Assembly: GCA_011037195.1 (NCBI GenBank)
Contig: JAAEAF010002769.1
Coordinates: 1 to 64,000 of the forward strand
From: Triatoma infestans
Lineage: Eukaryota; Arthropoda; Insecta; Hemiptera; Reduviidae
Length of the DNA stretch: 64,000 nucleotides
Direction of reading: 5' to 3'
Of the stretch, positions 1 to 25,039 are shown piece by piece (the first letter of the stretch is position 1; each line of letters starts with the position of its first letter). A program made the translations under genes and the position numbers. The notes under the pieces were generated by a model, which made no database searches, was not told where the DNA came from, and was given only the letters and a program-made list of their open reading frames with translations.

Positions 1-3000
1 TTCTGATCTAGACCGGACTTATTATTGTGTTTGTTTGGCTTAATGAACTACAAAAGTAGGTGATGCAAGAACTCTTAATATCTTTATGGAATTGGGTTTA
101 AGAAGAAATTTTATATAAGAAAACTCATTACACCCAGCTGCCGTGGTAAGACATTCTAAAGTAATTCACAATGCCACAATTGTTAACCATTCCTGTGTCA
201 TTGACGATGTCTACAGCTCGTACAATGTGTTTTTTTTTTTTTTTTTTTTCAGAAATTGACCAGCAGCTATTGACGACTTTTATGGCTTGACATCGGATAT
301 TCAGAAATCATCAGAAACCGGTTATATTCTTTTCTATCAATCCCGAGATACAACTGAAACTAAGTCATCGAATATTCACGATGGAAAAGTGAACGGAAAA
401 TGAAACAGTGCAAATATAAATAACATTTTTTTCTTTTTTTTTTTTTTCTCCAAGTACAATATTGTCAAGGCTGTATTACCATTTTGAGGTTGACCTATCG
501 TTATGCAAAGTTTGTTATAATAGTTTTTGTTATTAGTGCTCGGAAAGCTGAATTTTTTATTTTTTCAACATTTAACTGTAAAATTAGACAATTGATTTTG
601 AGCATGTTCTCTCTTAATACAGGAAACACAGATGACTGACATTTTTATGAATGTTTTGCAAATTATAAGGATCTTTTTTTTTTTTGACTCCCGCCTATCG
701 TAGGAAATTTTGGGGTGACAGGGAACTAATTCTGAATAAACAGAACAGTCATTATAAAAAGAAATATTTATTTTTTAAATAATTTTAATTTTTTATGAAA
801 ATACTCAGTATATTTTCGTTGTCTTTTAATATATACTCAGGGCAAAGCCTCTTCTATAAAATGCAAGTGAAAAACTTTGCAAAATTGTATTGTTATTTTG
901 TTAATTAAATTCCCACAGAGCATTTTGTTTAATGTTTGGTTGTGCTGTTCAAGACTTTTGACCGGAACAAGTTGATCATGATGGGTTTAAGTGATTATTT
1001 TTTGCAACAAATAATAGAGATGAGTTTGCACAAGCTTAGTGTAATTTATAATGTTAAAGCGACATTCCAAAATGTTTAATTAAAAAAAAAGTGAAAAGTT
1101 TAAAATTATCTGAAAAACAAAGGACAAATAACAATAATAAAATATTTAGACTTTTGATTCCAGATTTAAGGAAACAATAAGATTATGCTATTGTGTACTG
1201 AGTTTACCATTAAACCTAAATTAGTGATAATTCAAAATAATGGTATAATTGAGAGCTGGCTAGTTCCATTTTTTCTCACTTTTTCAAATCAATTTAGTTT
1301 TCATTGAATGTAAAAACTTAACAATTCCAACGGTAATATTTTCGAGTGCCGATCATTTGTTTAATATAAATATATAATTTTTTTAAAAAAGTGTTTATCG
1401 TTTATAAACAGTGCTCTGCTTAAAATAGATAAAATTTCTAAAAAAAAAAAAAAATTACACGCGGTGGTTTGTAGTACTTTCACAACATTCAACTGATCTG
1501 ACTGGATAAATTGCTTTACTTTCCATTGTGGAAATTATTTATTTAATAAATTATTTATTGTTTGAATCATTAAAATAAAGTCAGAGTGACCTTAGATGTA
1601 GAAAGTTTGGTATTGAATGTTATAACTTCTATTTTAGATTTATACCAACTGATATATTTCACCAGGGATAATACTGCAAGGTGATAGACATATTGACGTT
1701 ACAATCCTCACTGATTGGTTTAAAAAATTTTAAATAGTGCAATCTGATTATTTTATTCTGATAAATTATTTTATTGTGTGATTATTGGATGTTGAATTTG
1801 TTAGTAAAATTACCTTTTCAGTGGTATGACTTCTGTTATTTATCTCTGAATAAAATTCTGTTTATCTATAGAGTTCTGTTTTCTCATTTACTGTCTAGCT
1901 TTTTATTCAGAATATGCTTCGTCCTTGATCCAGAGGGATTCTCATGTAGCAGTTTTATTAATAAAAATAATTACAACAAATTATTGCCCTGTAATTCCGT
2001 TTTCCAATCTGCTTCTCAAACTGGTATAATACAAATTTATACCAGTTTTGTATAGGAACATGTCTAATCTTCTGGACTAACTGGGGGATGCATTCTATTC
2101 CAGACCTCATGAAGGTGGACATTGCAGGGATGTTCTACATCCGGATAGAACGCAGTTTGTGTTTATTTTTGCCAGCACATCGCTGGCCTTGAAGTTAGTC
2201 AGCTCATAAGGATAACTGATATAGTATCATGAATTTATTAATAAAAAAATCCTGCAATAGAAAACTTTTTACTTGTGTGTCGGGATTCCTTTTAAAAAGA
2301 ATTCTTTGGCTGTTGATTCTTGGCTAGATGTAAGCAATGCACTTTGTCTTCTCTAAAATAATTGCCAGATTCCTATTTTAACTCTTAGTCCAAATATTTC
2401 CAGTTTTGCAGTGAGAAAACGCGGGCTCACTAACTCTCACCTTCTGTAAAGATTTTTTTGGAACTTTGCTACTTGGTTTTTATTCTTAAGATGTAATGCA
2501 ACTACGATTGTTTCAAACATGCGTTTTGAATTAACAACTTATAATTTTTTTTCAAACACTGATGATTTATTTTTCAACACATCGCTCAGAAAAAAGACAA
2601 CAAAAAATTTTTAAAAAAAGAAGAAATTCCGTAAAAACGTTAAACAAGTGATAATTGCTCAGATCCATTAGAAACTGACGAACATTTTTGTATATAAAAT
2701 TTAACTTCACAATTAATAAGGTATAAACAACTCTCCAAATATTTTTAGAATTGTATAAATGTGTAATTTGTCTATTAACTGTGAATAAATAAGATTTTCT
2801 GTTATAATTGTTTTCTCACTGTGCTACATTGTAAATTGTAAATAATTTTCGAAGATATTTGTGAATGAGCGCGTTTATTGTAAATATTTCAAATTGGTCG
2901 TGGTCCTCTAAATTACATTTTTTAATGAACAACGTTTCTCCTTATTATAACACTTTCACCAAAACTTTTGTAAAATAATTTTTTAGCTGATATAGCATCA

Positions 3001-3180
3001 GTTGTATTAACTCTAATCGCAAAAAGTAAAAAAATAACATATAAATTGCCTTGCACATGTTGCTGGAAATTAAATTTGAAATTTGAATTCCATTTTATTA
3101 TGTCGCTGTGTTTGTATATGCACTTTAATTTCTCCACTATTATGTTTAAAAAAATATATATCATATATTTTTTGGCGTCA
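1..3180. other. AT-rich intergenic sequence without recognised genes
   Basis: Homopolymer runs (poly-T near 230-250 and 428-447) and many stops in all frames. No exon with splice sites and no recognisable transposon protein was seen. Bases 20-60 weakly resemble the hairpin repeat at 13.7 kb. Confidence 0.6.
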
Positions 3181-3181
3181 C

Positions 3182-3545
3182 GGCCCATATATGGGCCAAG
3201 GCTTGCTAGACGGGTTAGTTCTGGTCTTCGTTATTTAGGTTCGCTACTAACTATAGTTTCCCAATTTTTCTCACATTGTGGATTCCAGTTGCCTCACTGG
3301 AATCGAACCCAAAAAATATAAAAGAAACATTTATGCTAGACGCATATATGCAGTTTTTGGTTGCTCTAAAGTTGGGAGTGATTTCCTGGAGCTGAGTGTA
3401 AACGTGCACAGGAAAAAATATATCTATGAAATTTTGGACGTATCTTTAGAAGATGAACATAGTTCACAAAACAGGTCTGTTGTGCAGTATGCAGCTAACA
3501 AAAAATCTTCGAATATTGTAAGTATTTGTGAAAGAGGCGTGTATA
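3182..3545 (+). other. Repeat border and short ORF of unknown origin
   Basis: Begins with a perfect 16-bp palindrome (GGCCCATATATGGGCC) and a segment resembling SINE tails, with a tRNA-like box (GGAATCGAACCC) near 3298. An open frame at 3278-3550 encodes RIYAVFGCSKVGSDFLELSV and further polar sequence, and passes through a possible GTAAGT donor. Codon composition looks more protein-like than the surroundings, but I do not recognise the family. It could be an exon, a retropseudogene or transposon debris. Confidence 0.3.
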
Positions 3546-3559
3546 TTTGAAATTTGTTA

Positions 3560-4680
3560 GAACTCCTGTAAATTACATTTTTGAATGAACTAGTGTTTCT
3601 TTTGAAATTTTATGAACTAATATTTTCACATACAACTTAAAACAGAAAAAATACCGAATAAATTCTGAATTTGACGCAGATTAAATGATGGTCACAACTA
3701 AAACGATGCGAACCGCAACGTGCTTCCACCAATAAAAATCTCGCATCTGGCAGGTCTTAGCTCTTTATGGGACTAAACTTCCCTTAGCTTTTTATTGGAT
3801 CTAAAAGTTGCCCAGTGTAATTGATGCTTAAGCGAATTAAGACCTTGTGAGAAGCAAAACTATCGGAACTGTCAACACACCTTAAAATAATGCTTTTGAA
3901 ATAAAATAAAAGTATTAAAATGCAATTGTGAAAGAGGCGCCGAAATTGCGCTTTAAAAAAATTGTTTGTGAAATGAATCCAAAATCGCTTCTTTCTTCTC
4001 ATGGTCTTCCAATTTCTCCTTAGCTCGATGGAACAGACCGTCGTTAATCTTGAATGTCCTGTAAGTGAACAATTTAGTGTTGCTTTTGATTTTGTCACTG
4101 TTTATTATTAGTAATAATTTTTCGTTGGTAACATGAACTTATGAGTGTTCACTCGAACTAAGTACAAATTGTTTTAGCTTCCTATTAATACAAGATATAC
4201 AGTTTCATAAAGAGTGGTCAAGTAAAAATAATGATTCCACATGACAACCTCCTGAACTGTTGTGTGATCTATCTATTTGGCCAATTAAATCATAGCTTAT
4301 GTGTGCGTGATTTGATACTGGCCTTTCAACTTATCGCGCCACTAAAAATTGCTTATGGACTCTTGGTCCAGTGCATTTCTTGAATCTTGTGTGATAATTG
4401 TGAATTATCTTCCTTTGGTGTTATTATCTCCTTCATTGAGATAAAATGAGCTCTTAATAAAGCATACCATTTTCGGGAATAGATAGGAAGCCGTACAGTA
4501 CCAGATCCGGTGATTTAGTGGTGTTTAGATAGTGAATAAAATCCCCCTTACTACCCAGAGTATTGGCCTTTTCTCTTGTACTTTTCACAGAAAGCTCACA
4601 AAATTTCCATATAATCTAATTGGGAAACTTTCATGTGGATCCTTTTTTTTTTTGTGGCTGGCTATAACGTATAATCTTTT
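3560..4680. other. Intergenic, nothing recognised
   Basis: AT-rich sequence with short chance ORFs on both strands, including a 104-codon minus ORF at 4098-3784 without any family signature or splice context. I see no supported gene. Confidence 0.5.
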
Positions 4681-4689
4681 AGTTTAATT

Positions 4690-4862
4690 AGATCCGACTT
4701 CTCAGTCTGATTTCTTGTAGCGCAGCAATACCAATCTCAATAGTTCCTTTTCAAGCATTCTGCTAGCTCTGGCTTGATAAATACTCCTTACATTCCATGT
4801 AGCCAATATCAAAAGTCCATTTTCTCGCCTGGGTCGTAACCTTGAATCCGTCCACTATTTAC
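4690..4862 (-). mobile_element. Non-LTR retrotransposon fragment (APE-type endonuclease N-terminus)
   Basis: On the minus strand one frame encodes ILATWNVRSIYQARA followed by a helix and an LLRYK segment, matching the opening of apurinic-type endonuclease domains (ATWNVRTLYQ, LALQEIR). The expected LALQE catalytic motif is degraded. The GC-richer sequence at 4870-5160 lies upstream on this strand and is probably the element's 5' leader. Confidence 0.65.
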
Positions 4863-4869
4863 TTGTTTT

Positions 4870-5160
4870 CGATTCGCAACAGAAAAGTTTTTCCGGGGTG
4901 GAGGTATTAACCCGAACCCTAAGACGCTGGAGGACCGCGGATTTGTAAAGGGGTATACTGCCGCTGGCTAAAAAGCCAGTGATGTTAGGGAAGGTAGCCG
5001 TCGAGTGTGTCCTGAACATCGACTCTTGAAGAGTAAGTGAAATGTTGCAGGCTTTGGCGTTTACTGTTTTGGCGATCGGGCAAGGTATACTGAGCTGGTT
5101 ACCCGTGGGATTGCTACCCCTAAGGTGGTTACTTGTCTCGGGGATAGTATTCTGTTATGT
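4870..5160 (-). mobile_element. Probable 5' leader of the non-LTR element
   Basis: Clearly higher GC than its surroundings and directly upstream (minus strand) of the endonuclease remnant. No ORF of note. Assignment rests on position and composition only. Confidence 0.4.
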
Positions 5161-5324
5161 CGAGAAAACCAGATGCGTTATATATTTGCTTGTTGTATAT
5201 TGTTTTCATTGATTGCTCAAGTTTTAGGCCGTTCACCTACTGCGCTAAAGATTGCCAAACGCCTGAAAAATAGTGTAAGGATACAAACAAAATAGCAGTT
5301 GTGGTTGTGGTGGTTCCGCAAAGC

Positions 5325-5600
5325 TGGAAAGCATCAGAGATATTTTCCGTGATAGTCTGCTTCTTTTTGTGGTCATCGACCGGTTTGGGGCTTTCGCCCA
5401 TTATCAGAATGTTTTTTGTCAAATAGTTGTGATAACATAGACTGTAGTGACATAGACAGTGAGATAACATTTGAGTGTGCTCAAAAATTTGCTCTGTGCA
5501 AGTCTATGTAATCACACTATTTGAAAAAAAAACACGCCCGCAACCGGTCGATGACCACAAAAAGAAGCAGGCTATCACGGAAAGTATCTCTGATGCTACT
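5325..5600. repeat. Foldback repeat with hammerhead-like cores (family 2, degenerate)
   Basis: Two inverted arms, about 5327-5412 (minus sense) and 5531-5600 (plus sense). They share CCGGTCGATGACCAC, a GAAGCAGGCTATCACGGAAA-like block and a TATCTCTGATGC-like end. The minus arm has a mutated core (CTGATAA, and CAAA instead of GAAA). The plus arm has lost the 5' half of the motif. Related copies lie at 23.34, 55.08-55.26 and 59.76 kb. Confidence 0.75.
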
Positions 5601-5699
5601 CATGCAATTGTTTTCTTAGCTGAGTGTAACAATATCATTATCTGTCTTTGGAAAACTCACAGAATTTTCATTTAATGGCTCACTTTTTGTTGCTGCCAT

Positions 5700-6400
5700 T
5701 GAAAATCTTGAACTTGTTCATTTGCTTTTCGAGTTTTAGTAAACATATTTAAAGACATAAAAAAAAGTAAAATATGAATTAAGAGCCTCTTTCTTGTTTT
5801 ACAGCCTTAGCAGTGTTACATGAGATTAAATAAAAATTCATTGTAACATTAGTTTTGATAAACTTTGTAATTATGTCGATAGATATTGGTTTTCTTCATA
5901 TTTTATTATATGCGTTGTAAATAATAAAAAATCAAAAAAAATAAAATAAACAATACAAGGCTTTTATTCTAAAAAGAAACAAATATGTGAAAGAAATATT
6001 ATGAACAAAATGTGATTATACGGAATTATGTGTATTGCTATTAAATAGCATTATTCATTCTAAATATAGCTTTTTATTTGTCAAACCTTTTCTTTTTAAA
6101 CTTTCTCCTATTCAATTTAGAGAGATTGCGTGATGTTAGACTTCCCTCTGTGTTATTTCAATGTATATAGTTATATAATCTACAAATTTGTTGTTATAAT
6201 TCCGTGTTTGAATAACAGCAGCACACAGGAAGTGCCAATTTTCTGAATATTTTTTTTAGATTTCCGCAATTTTCTTTATAAGGCCAATCGCGCATTGAAG
6301 TGGTGTCTGACCTAGTGGTAGGAGTAAACATGTAAACCTAAGAAAGTAAATGTAGCAGCGCGCACTGAAGTGGAATGGGAGTGACGTGGTATCTGATACA
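5700..6400. other. AT-rich intergenic, nothing recognised
   Basis: No exon, RNA gene or transposon protein recognised. Polyadenylation-like AATAAA matches occur but belong to no identified transcript. Confidence 0.5.
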
Positions 6401-6424
6401 GGGATTTTTTTAAAGCTAACCCCT

Positions 6425-7325
6425 AACTGGTCGCGCTATAAATTTTACACTCACAGTCGCGTGGGGTCGGTAGAGACCCCAATTAAAAAAAAAAAAAAAA
6501 AAAAAGGTGAGATATCAAAACTAACCGAACTTTTAAAAAATATTATATTTATACATTTTAAATGAAATTTACTCCTGTTAGAATCAAAATTATATTTGCC
6601 AAAACTTCACAAAATGATATATATATAAAAAAGTTACATTTTATTTTTTACATTTTGGCTCATTAAACCTTTGCAATTATCATTTGTCCTCATTGCATTC
6701 TGTACACAGTACAGTACACCACAGGAACATGCGATATAATATTTTGCTTGTGTGTATATAGGCTCCGCTTTTCTCCATTTACTTACATTATTTCTTCCAA
6801 AGTAAAAATGATCCGAATTTTCTTCTAATTTTTCCTGCCCACTGACGGAATCGTGATCACTATTTTATAACAAATCATCTTCCTCTGATTCTTCTCCACC
6901 TACTTCTTTACCTAATTCATCTTTTATATTCTGTCTGTAAAACTCCTCCAAAATTTTTTCCTGAGTTTTAAAAATTTTCTGTTCCATCTAAACAAATCAA
7001 ATAAAATAAAAAATATTTTCCTCGAAATTATAAAAAACATAACGCCTTAAATATATCAATTAAAAGAAGAAAACTAAAATATTGTAACAAGAAAGTAAAG
7101 AAATTCACTTACCATAGAATACAAAAAATGTAATGTAATCAGTCGCGTGGGGTCCCTGAAGTACAAGAAAGGTTTACACACAAAGCATATACTGAACAAA
7201 AAAACAGTAACCAAACCTAGGAAGGTTGAGGGAGTTTGAAGGTAGTGGATGGAGGAGCCGCTACTTACTACAATAGATAAATGAAAATTGCCGGAGTCAT
7301 ATTGACTCCGTGCGACCAGTTTACT
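6425..7325 (-). mobile_element. Degenerate piggyBac-like element
   Basis: Ends carry related inverted segments (CCCCTAACTGGTCGCGC near 6430, and on the other strand TAAACTGGTCGCAC near 7322). A subterminal CAGTCGCGTGGGGTC occurs inside both ends. From an ATG at 6987 the minus strand encodes an acidic N-terminus (EEFYRQNIKDEL, GGEESEEDD), one stop, then SDHFYFGRNNVSKWRKAEP. That last stretch resembles the conserved YYGKN..TKW..P block of piggyBac transposases. The catalytic DDD domain is absent, so this is an internally deleted, inactive copy. Confidence 0.5.
6484..6505. repeat. Poly-A run
   Basis: An uninterrupted run of about 22 A residues inside the piggyBac-like remnant. Confidence 0.9.
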
Positions 7326-7329
7326 TTAG

Positions 7330-9270
7330 AACACAGTATAAATATGATACTTTTTTTTCTCCACAGTGGATGAATCCAATGAATTATTTATTCTAGCATT
7401 ATTTACTTACTTTAAAAATATGAAGAAGGACAAGAGTATCTTTCATCCTCCGATGATATTATAACTAATGAAAACGGTCCACTTGAAGCTACCTGCCATT
7501 ACCTGCGCGCAACACCACACCATCTCCCCAACCACTTTAGTGATTAAGACTCCACAAATCTTTAAACTTCGTGTACTTAAGTATTCATATGAAGAAGAGT
7601 ACTTTTGTACTCTGTTAGTACTTTTGTTATGTGAGTACTTTGTACTGTTAGTACTTTTGTTTCAAACATTTTGCCAAGAAAATTATTTTAGGGCGTTTTA
7701 AGGAAGTTGGATATCAGGCTAACCTCTAAAGTGTCAAATCATATAGTGTAGTTTCTAAAGTTGTTTGGTATTAAAAACAGCAAAATATTTAGTTTAAAAA
7801 AAATAGATGTTTTAAGAAAATTTATTTGGAACTACAAGTGCTGTGAGAAAGTCGTGTCAATATTTCACGATAGATTAAAAAAAAAATCAAACTAAAACTT
7901 TATTCAGTGAAATTAAAAGAATTCGATTTCATTGAATAAAAATAACGTTTCACTTAATATAAAAAAAAGAGTTAAATTTCATTGATTTGATTAATTGTGG
8001 CTTGTTCTGAAAGCGATACACAAGTGTAAAATTTTGCAGGAGAATTTCCAGTAATTTACATTTTTCATTAACGAATTCTTCACTAAAAATTTGCTTATTT
8101 ACCCTTGCAGTGAAGGAAAGAAAATGCAAATATAGCTCACCATAATTGTCCTGAGCTAAATGAACTAGTTGATAATGTCGTCAGTAAATTTATGTATTTG
8201 TAAGTAAATATTTATCTGTTTAATACTTTACTTTCTACATCTGTTAGTACACTTATAAATAATATTAATTAAGAATTCTCGGAATCTACTTTGTTTTCTT
8301 ATACTGCATGTGATAGATGTTATGGAGAGTTGGATAGAAGAAATAGTGATATGTTAGGATTACTTGTACGATACTATTTTATAAGATTTATTATTTCAAA
8401 GTGCAGAACATCACTGTATTCTCTTCAGTTTGACGCGATACGTTTTAACTTGCACCGGTGCAGCATACGAATGCGATACGCGGCTAGATAGCCTCTTGCT
8501 AGAGAGCGTTCAGACTGTCGCTATCCACCTCACCTTGCTGACTCTGCACAAATGGTTTACTCACTAATTTAGTGTATCACTTTACCACTCTAGTAGTCTA
8601 CATGATTATTCCAAGAATATCTTTCATCTAAAATTACACCTACATATTTCAACTCATCCACTGCATTCTCAATTTTACTGGTCTGTTTTACTTTTCTTGT
8701 TTAATTTCATACCTTACTGTTTAAAAAGTTGAATTATATTTCATTTTTGGTCGCCCATGATTGTATTTGAATCATTACAGCATTGCCTATAATGTTCTTT
8801 TGTGCATATCTCGTCTAGTTATTAGAATAATGATAACGTGGTTCGCAAAACTAGGGCGTGCGTTGTCAGAATATCCCAGGAAAAGCGATTGATACAATAT
8901 GTTCCAAAAACCTGGCCCGCAACTGGAGGTAATTTAAAGCATTTATTTCAAATAATTTTTGCTTATCCTGGGCAGGAAATGAGTTTTAGGAATAAAAATC
9001 TTGGGGAGAAGAAGGCCAATAAAGCTGATAAAGAGAATAAGGTGCGGGGACCTCCAGTAAGGTGACTGTATTAAATGACATAACAAAATTCATTTTTATT
9101 TAGTTCTCATTGCAATCAATTCATGATATACAATATCCATATATATAATATATATTTAATACTGAAATCAGTATATATTTATAATTTCATACATTTCAGT
9201 GATTGGTAAAAAAATGCATGAGAAGCCTCTTTTATTATTTCTAAATTGTCAACAAACAACAAGGCTTCTA
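7330..9270. other. Intergenic downstream of the SNX9-like gene
   Basis: Mostly AT-rich sequence. ORFs at 7468-7701, 8291-8491 and 8838-9065 show no family signature. A GC-richer patch near 8420-8530 is unassigned. Confidence 0.5.
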
Positions 9271-9279
9271 ATGTATAAG

Positions 9280-9285
9280 TTTATT
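9280..9285 (-). terminator. Candidate polyadenylation signal of the SNX9-like gene
   Basis: AATAAA on the minus strand about 180 nt after the stop codon. It is a plausible 3' end, but the region is so AT-rich that other AATAAA matches nearby cannot be excluded. Confidence 0.4.
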
Positions 9286-9464
9286 TTATATATATAAATA
9301 AACATTTAAAAAATTATCCAAAGCACGATTTCATATAAATTTACATAATCAATACGACTTGATTTTGCAAAATGCTTAAATTTAATCATGTATTTTTTTT
9401 CTTTTATAAACATAAATATATATTTTACGTCATGCATCACAATAATTCAGGCGAAAAACAGACG

Positions 9465-22681
<13,217 letters not shown>

Positions 22682-22699
22682 TATTGTTTATGTCACCAA

Positions 22700-23300
22700 C
22701 TTACACAAAAAAAATTGTTGTTCGTACATAAATTAAAACATCAAAAACTGATTAGAAATCATCACACAAACAATAACCACACACGAAGTCTGACGATTAT
22801 CAACACAGTGAGATTTGTTTTAAACCTGTTGAGTAGTCAAAATATCAGTGATGGCAACTTCATTTTCATATTAATAATTAGCTTCGCCACCTGCAAAGCC
22901 ATTCTGTTTTCTCTATGTCAAATTAATATAAGCACTACTATAAATTTTTTCTTGCCATGTCATTCGTCAGCATTCTTATTCTCTTAATGGGGGGACCCTC
23001 CCAAGAAAACAGATGCTTTGTGCTCCAGATTTCGTCTCAAATCAGCCCCCTGCATTGTTAATAAATAAATTCCAGTGCCAAGTCCTGATGCAGATTCGTT
23101 CCTTGGTTCAACACCAGAGTTCGTGGGCCAAATCTGTGAAATAATTACGTGTATAATGTTCACTCATAAAGAAAGTAAACGGAGTGGATCCAAAGTAGGT
23201 CCATATTGTGTAAACGTTTACTTAGACGGCAATGCCCTGAAATGATGGTATCTGTTGTGGTGGTTGGTGAAGAGAGTTAGTGTGAAACTAAGTCTCTGTA
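22700..23300. other. Region upstream of the SNX9-like start codon
   Basis: Probable 5' flank or 5' UTR intron of the SNX9-like gene. An ORF at 22715-22987 lacks family signatures. No promoter element is convincing. Confidence 0.4.
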
Positions 23301-23332
23301 CGAGTCTGTGTTGGCACACTGTCTGAAAAACG

Positions 23333-23370
23333 CATCCTGAAGATGGGCGAACGCCCGAAACCGGTCGATG
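23333..23370 (+). ncRNA. Hammerhead-type ribozyme motif, best-preserved copy of family 2
   Basis: In order: stem I strand CATC (23333-23336), CTGAAGA (23337-23343), one extra T (23344), stem II GGGC/GCCC with a GAAC loop (23345-23356), GAAA (23357-23360), self-complementary CCGG then TC (23361-23366, placing a GUC triplet at the expected cleavage site), and stem I strand GATG (23367-23370). Core and all three stems fit a type-I hammerhead with a minimal palindromic stem III, which would favour action as a dimer. The extra nucleotide between CUGANGA and stem II departs from the classical consensus. Activity is unproven. Confidence 0.55.
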
Positions 23371-23430
23371 ACCACAAAATGAAGCAGGCTACCACGGAAA
23401 ATGTCTCTGATGATGGTATCCTTACCAGCC
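23341..23430 (+). repeat. Family 2 dispersed repeat, single plus copy
   Basis: Carries CCGGTCGATGACCAC, then a GAAGCAGGCTACCACGGAAA block and a TCTCTGATG end, shared with copies at 5.3, 55.1-55.3 and 59.8 kb. Unlike most copies, no inverted partner was found next to it. Confidence 0.8.
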
Positions 23431-23894
23431 TACATTACCTTACCCGCTTACTTTTCTCCCATCCAGGGAGATACATAGTGCATGAACAAGTAGTGGGTCC
23501 TCCAAGATTACTTTGGCGTGCCTGCACCTCTTCTCTTTTTCAAGTATAGTGTATGTTTTCTTTTGAGCTATTTCTTAAAGGCGTCCGTTTTATACTGGAT
23601 ACTGTTCAGAACGGTTCTGGATCAGTAGGTAGTCGATATGCTACAGTGATCATCTACTCTCTATCTGCAGTGTAACAGTCATAATCAAGTTTTGTAACAA
23701 ATATTCAATAAAACGTTCATATATGTGTATAAATATTTATTGTTTTATACACAAACGTTGTACATACGGCTCAAGGCATACGCAAAGATAAGACACTCCT
23801 TATTTTATAATACTGCTTATTACTTTCTCTTACTCCCAGTAACATCATTAACCTCTGACATTCTCTTATGATAAACCTATGATATGAAAAACCT

Positions 23895-24275
23895 TCTCTG
23901 TCTCTTCTGGAGTCCCGGGTACCATCTGGGACCTTTATTAATTCTCTTGTTTGTCAATGACATCAAAGATGCCTTAAATAATGTTCAATTTCTCATGTGT
24001 TGATGCGGAAAAAGTTTTCATGACAAGACTATTCATGAAAGATTATTTACTTGGTCACTCAAAAATAAATTGAATATTAATGTATCAAAATGCTCAGTAA
24101 ACATCTTCTACAAAATATCCAAACCCTTTATTTATAATTACACCATCAAAAATACAGATTTACAGAGGTCGTTATTAAAGGTCGGGTGTCTACTTCACTA
24201 ATCCTTCATTTTTAATGTCCATCATGACTACATAATATGTAAAAGTTTTACTATAAAAGATTGTTAAATCTTTGA
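23895..24275 (+). mobile_element. Non-LTR retrotransposon reverse-transcriptase fragment
   Basis: With several single-base frameshifts the plus strand reads as the RT palm: a GVPxGTxxGPL-like motif, LLFVNDIKDALNN, a degraded FADD-like box, then LFTWSLKNKLNINVSKCSV, SKPFIYNYTIKNTDLQR and FNVHHDYI. This matches jockey/CR1-type reverse transcriptases around and after the catalytic box. Inactive. Confidence 0.75.
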
Positions 24276-24380
24276 CAAACGAAAAATCACAGAATGTTGA
24301 AACTTAATATTACGTTAAACCTGAGAATAAGCTTTTCGTAAAAATCGTTGAACCGGGCGGGAATGCCACTTTACTGAATG

Positions 24381-24412
<32 letters not shown>

Positions 24413-24795
24413 TTCGAAAACGGCTCCAACGATTTTTGTTAAACTTTATACATCAACTACACATATAAGGAGGCTACAACTTTTATTTCAAACATTTCTC
24501 CTGGTGCTAATTTAAGGGGGCTTTTAGGGGAGGGGTGGGGTTATGTTTTCCTCTGAAGTGCTATCATAGTTGATTATAACCCTTCTACCATCTAAACAAA
24601 ATTAATTAGAAATAAATAGATTGCCAAAATTCCGAGTATCAAGAAAATTGGTAAACCGTTTTTACTGAACAATTTTACAGTTGTCGCGATTTTCTCCATA
24701 AAAATACCGATGAATTTCATTAAATTTGGTATACTAACCATAAAATTTGTCAAGTACAATTTTATAAACTGCAGTAAGAGAAAGTTGTGTGAGTG
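24240..24795 (+). repeat. Copy of the dispersed TIR repeat family
   Basis: Collinear with 44.22-45.10 kb, including the AACTACACATATAAGGAGG block, TGCTATCATAGTTG, and AACAAAATTAATTAGAAATA at 24597. It ends with AGTAAGAGAAAG near 24786. A long poly-T interrupts it at about 24382-24411. It lacks the palindromic insertion found in the 44 kb copy, so it shows the empty site. Confidence 0.85.
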
Positions 24796-25039
24796 TTTTA
24801 CACCACATTTTTTTTTAAATTCATATTTAGGGCAACTTAATTTGAGTTGACAAAGAAAATTTGTCACTTTTATAATTAATTATAACTAAGAGAAAGTGGT
24901 GTGTTCCACCAGATTTTTGTTCTTTTGTTGTAATAACTCCTGTTGTAATAACTCCTGATAATCTATGTTATCTAGACATTGTTGGTTCACAAAAGAAGGA
25001 AAGAAAATACTACAACTGCAAAGTATTTAATTATAATAA

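Noticed and set aside
5237..5675. Small proteins sharing PVDDHKKKQ at 5.3-5.6 kb and 23.34 kb
   Set aside because: The shared peptide is translation of the family 2 repeat, which occurs on both strands with stops and frame changes. The conserved feature is the RNA-like structure, not the reading frame.
22715..22987. 90-codon plus ORF upstream of the SNX9-like start
   Set aside because: No homology signature, splice context or codon bias; AT-rich chance frame.
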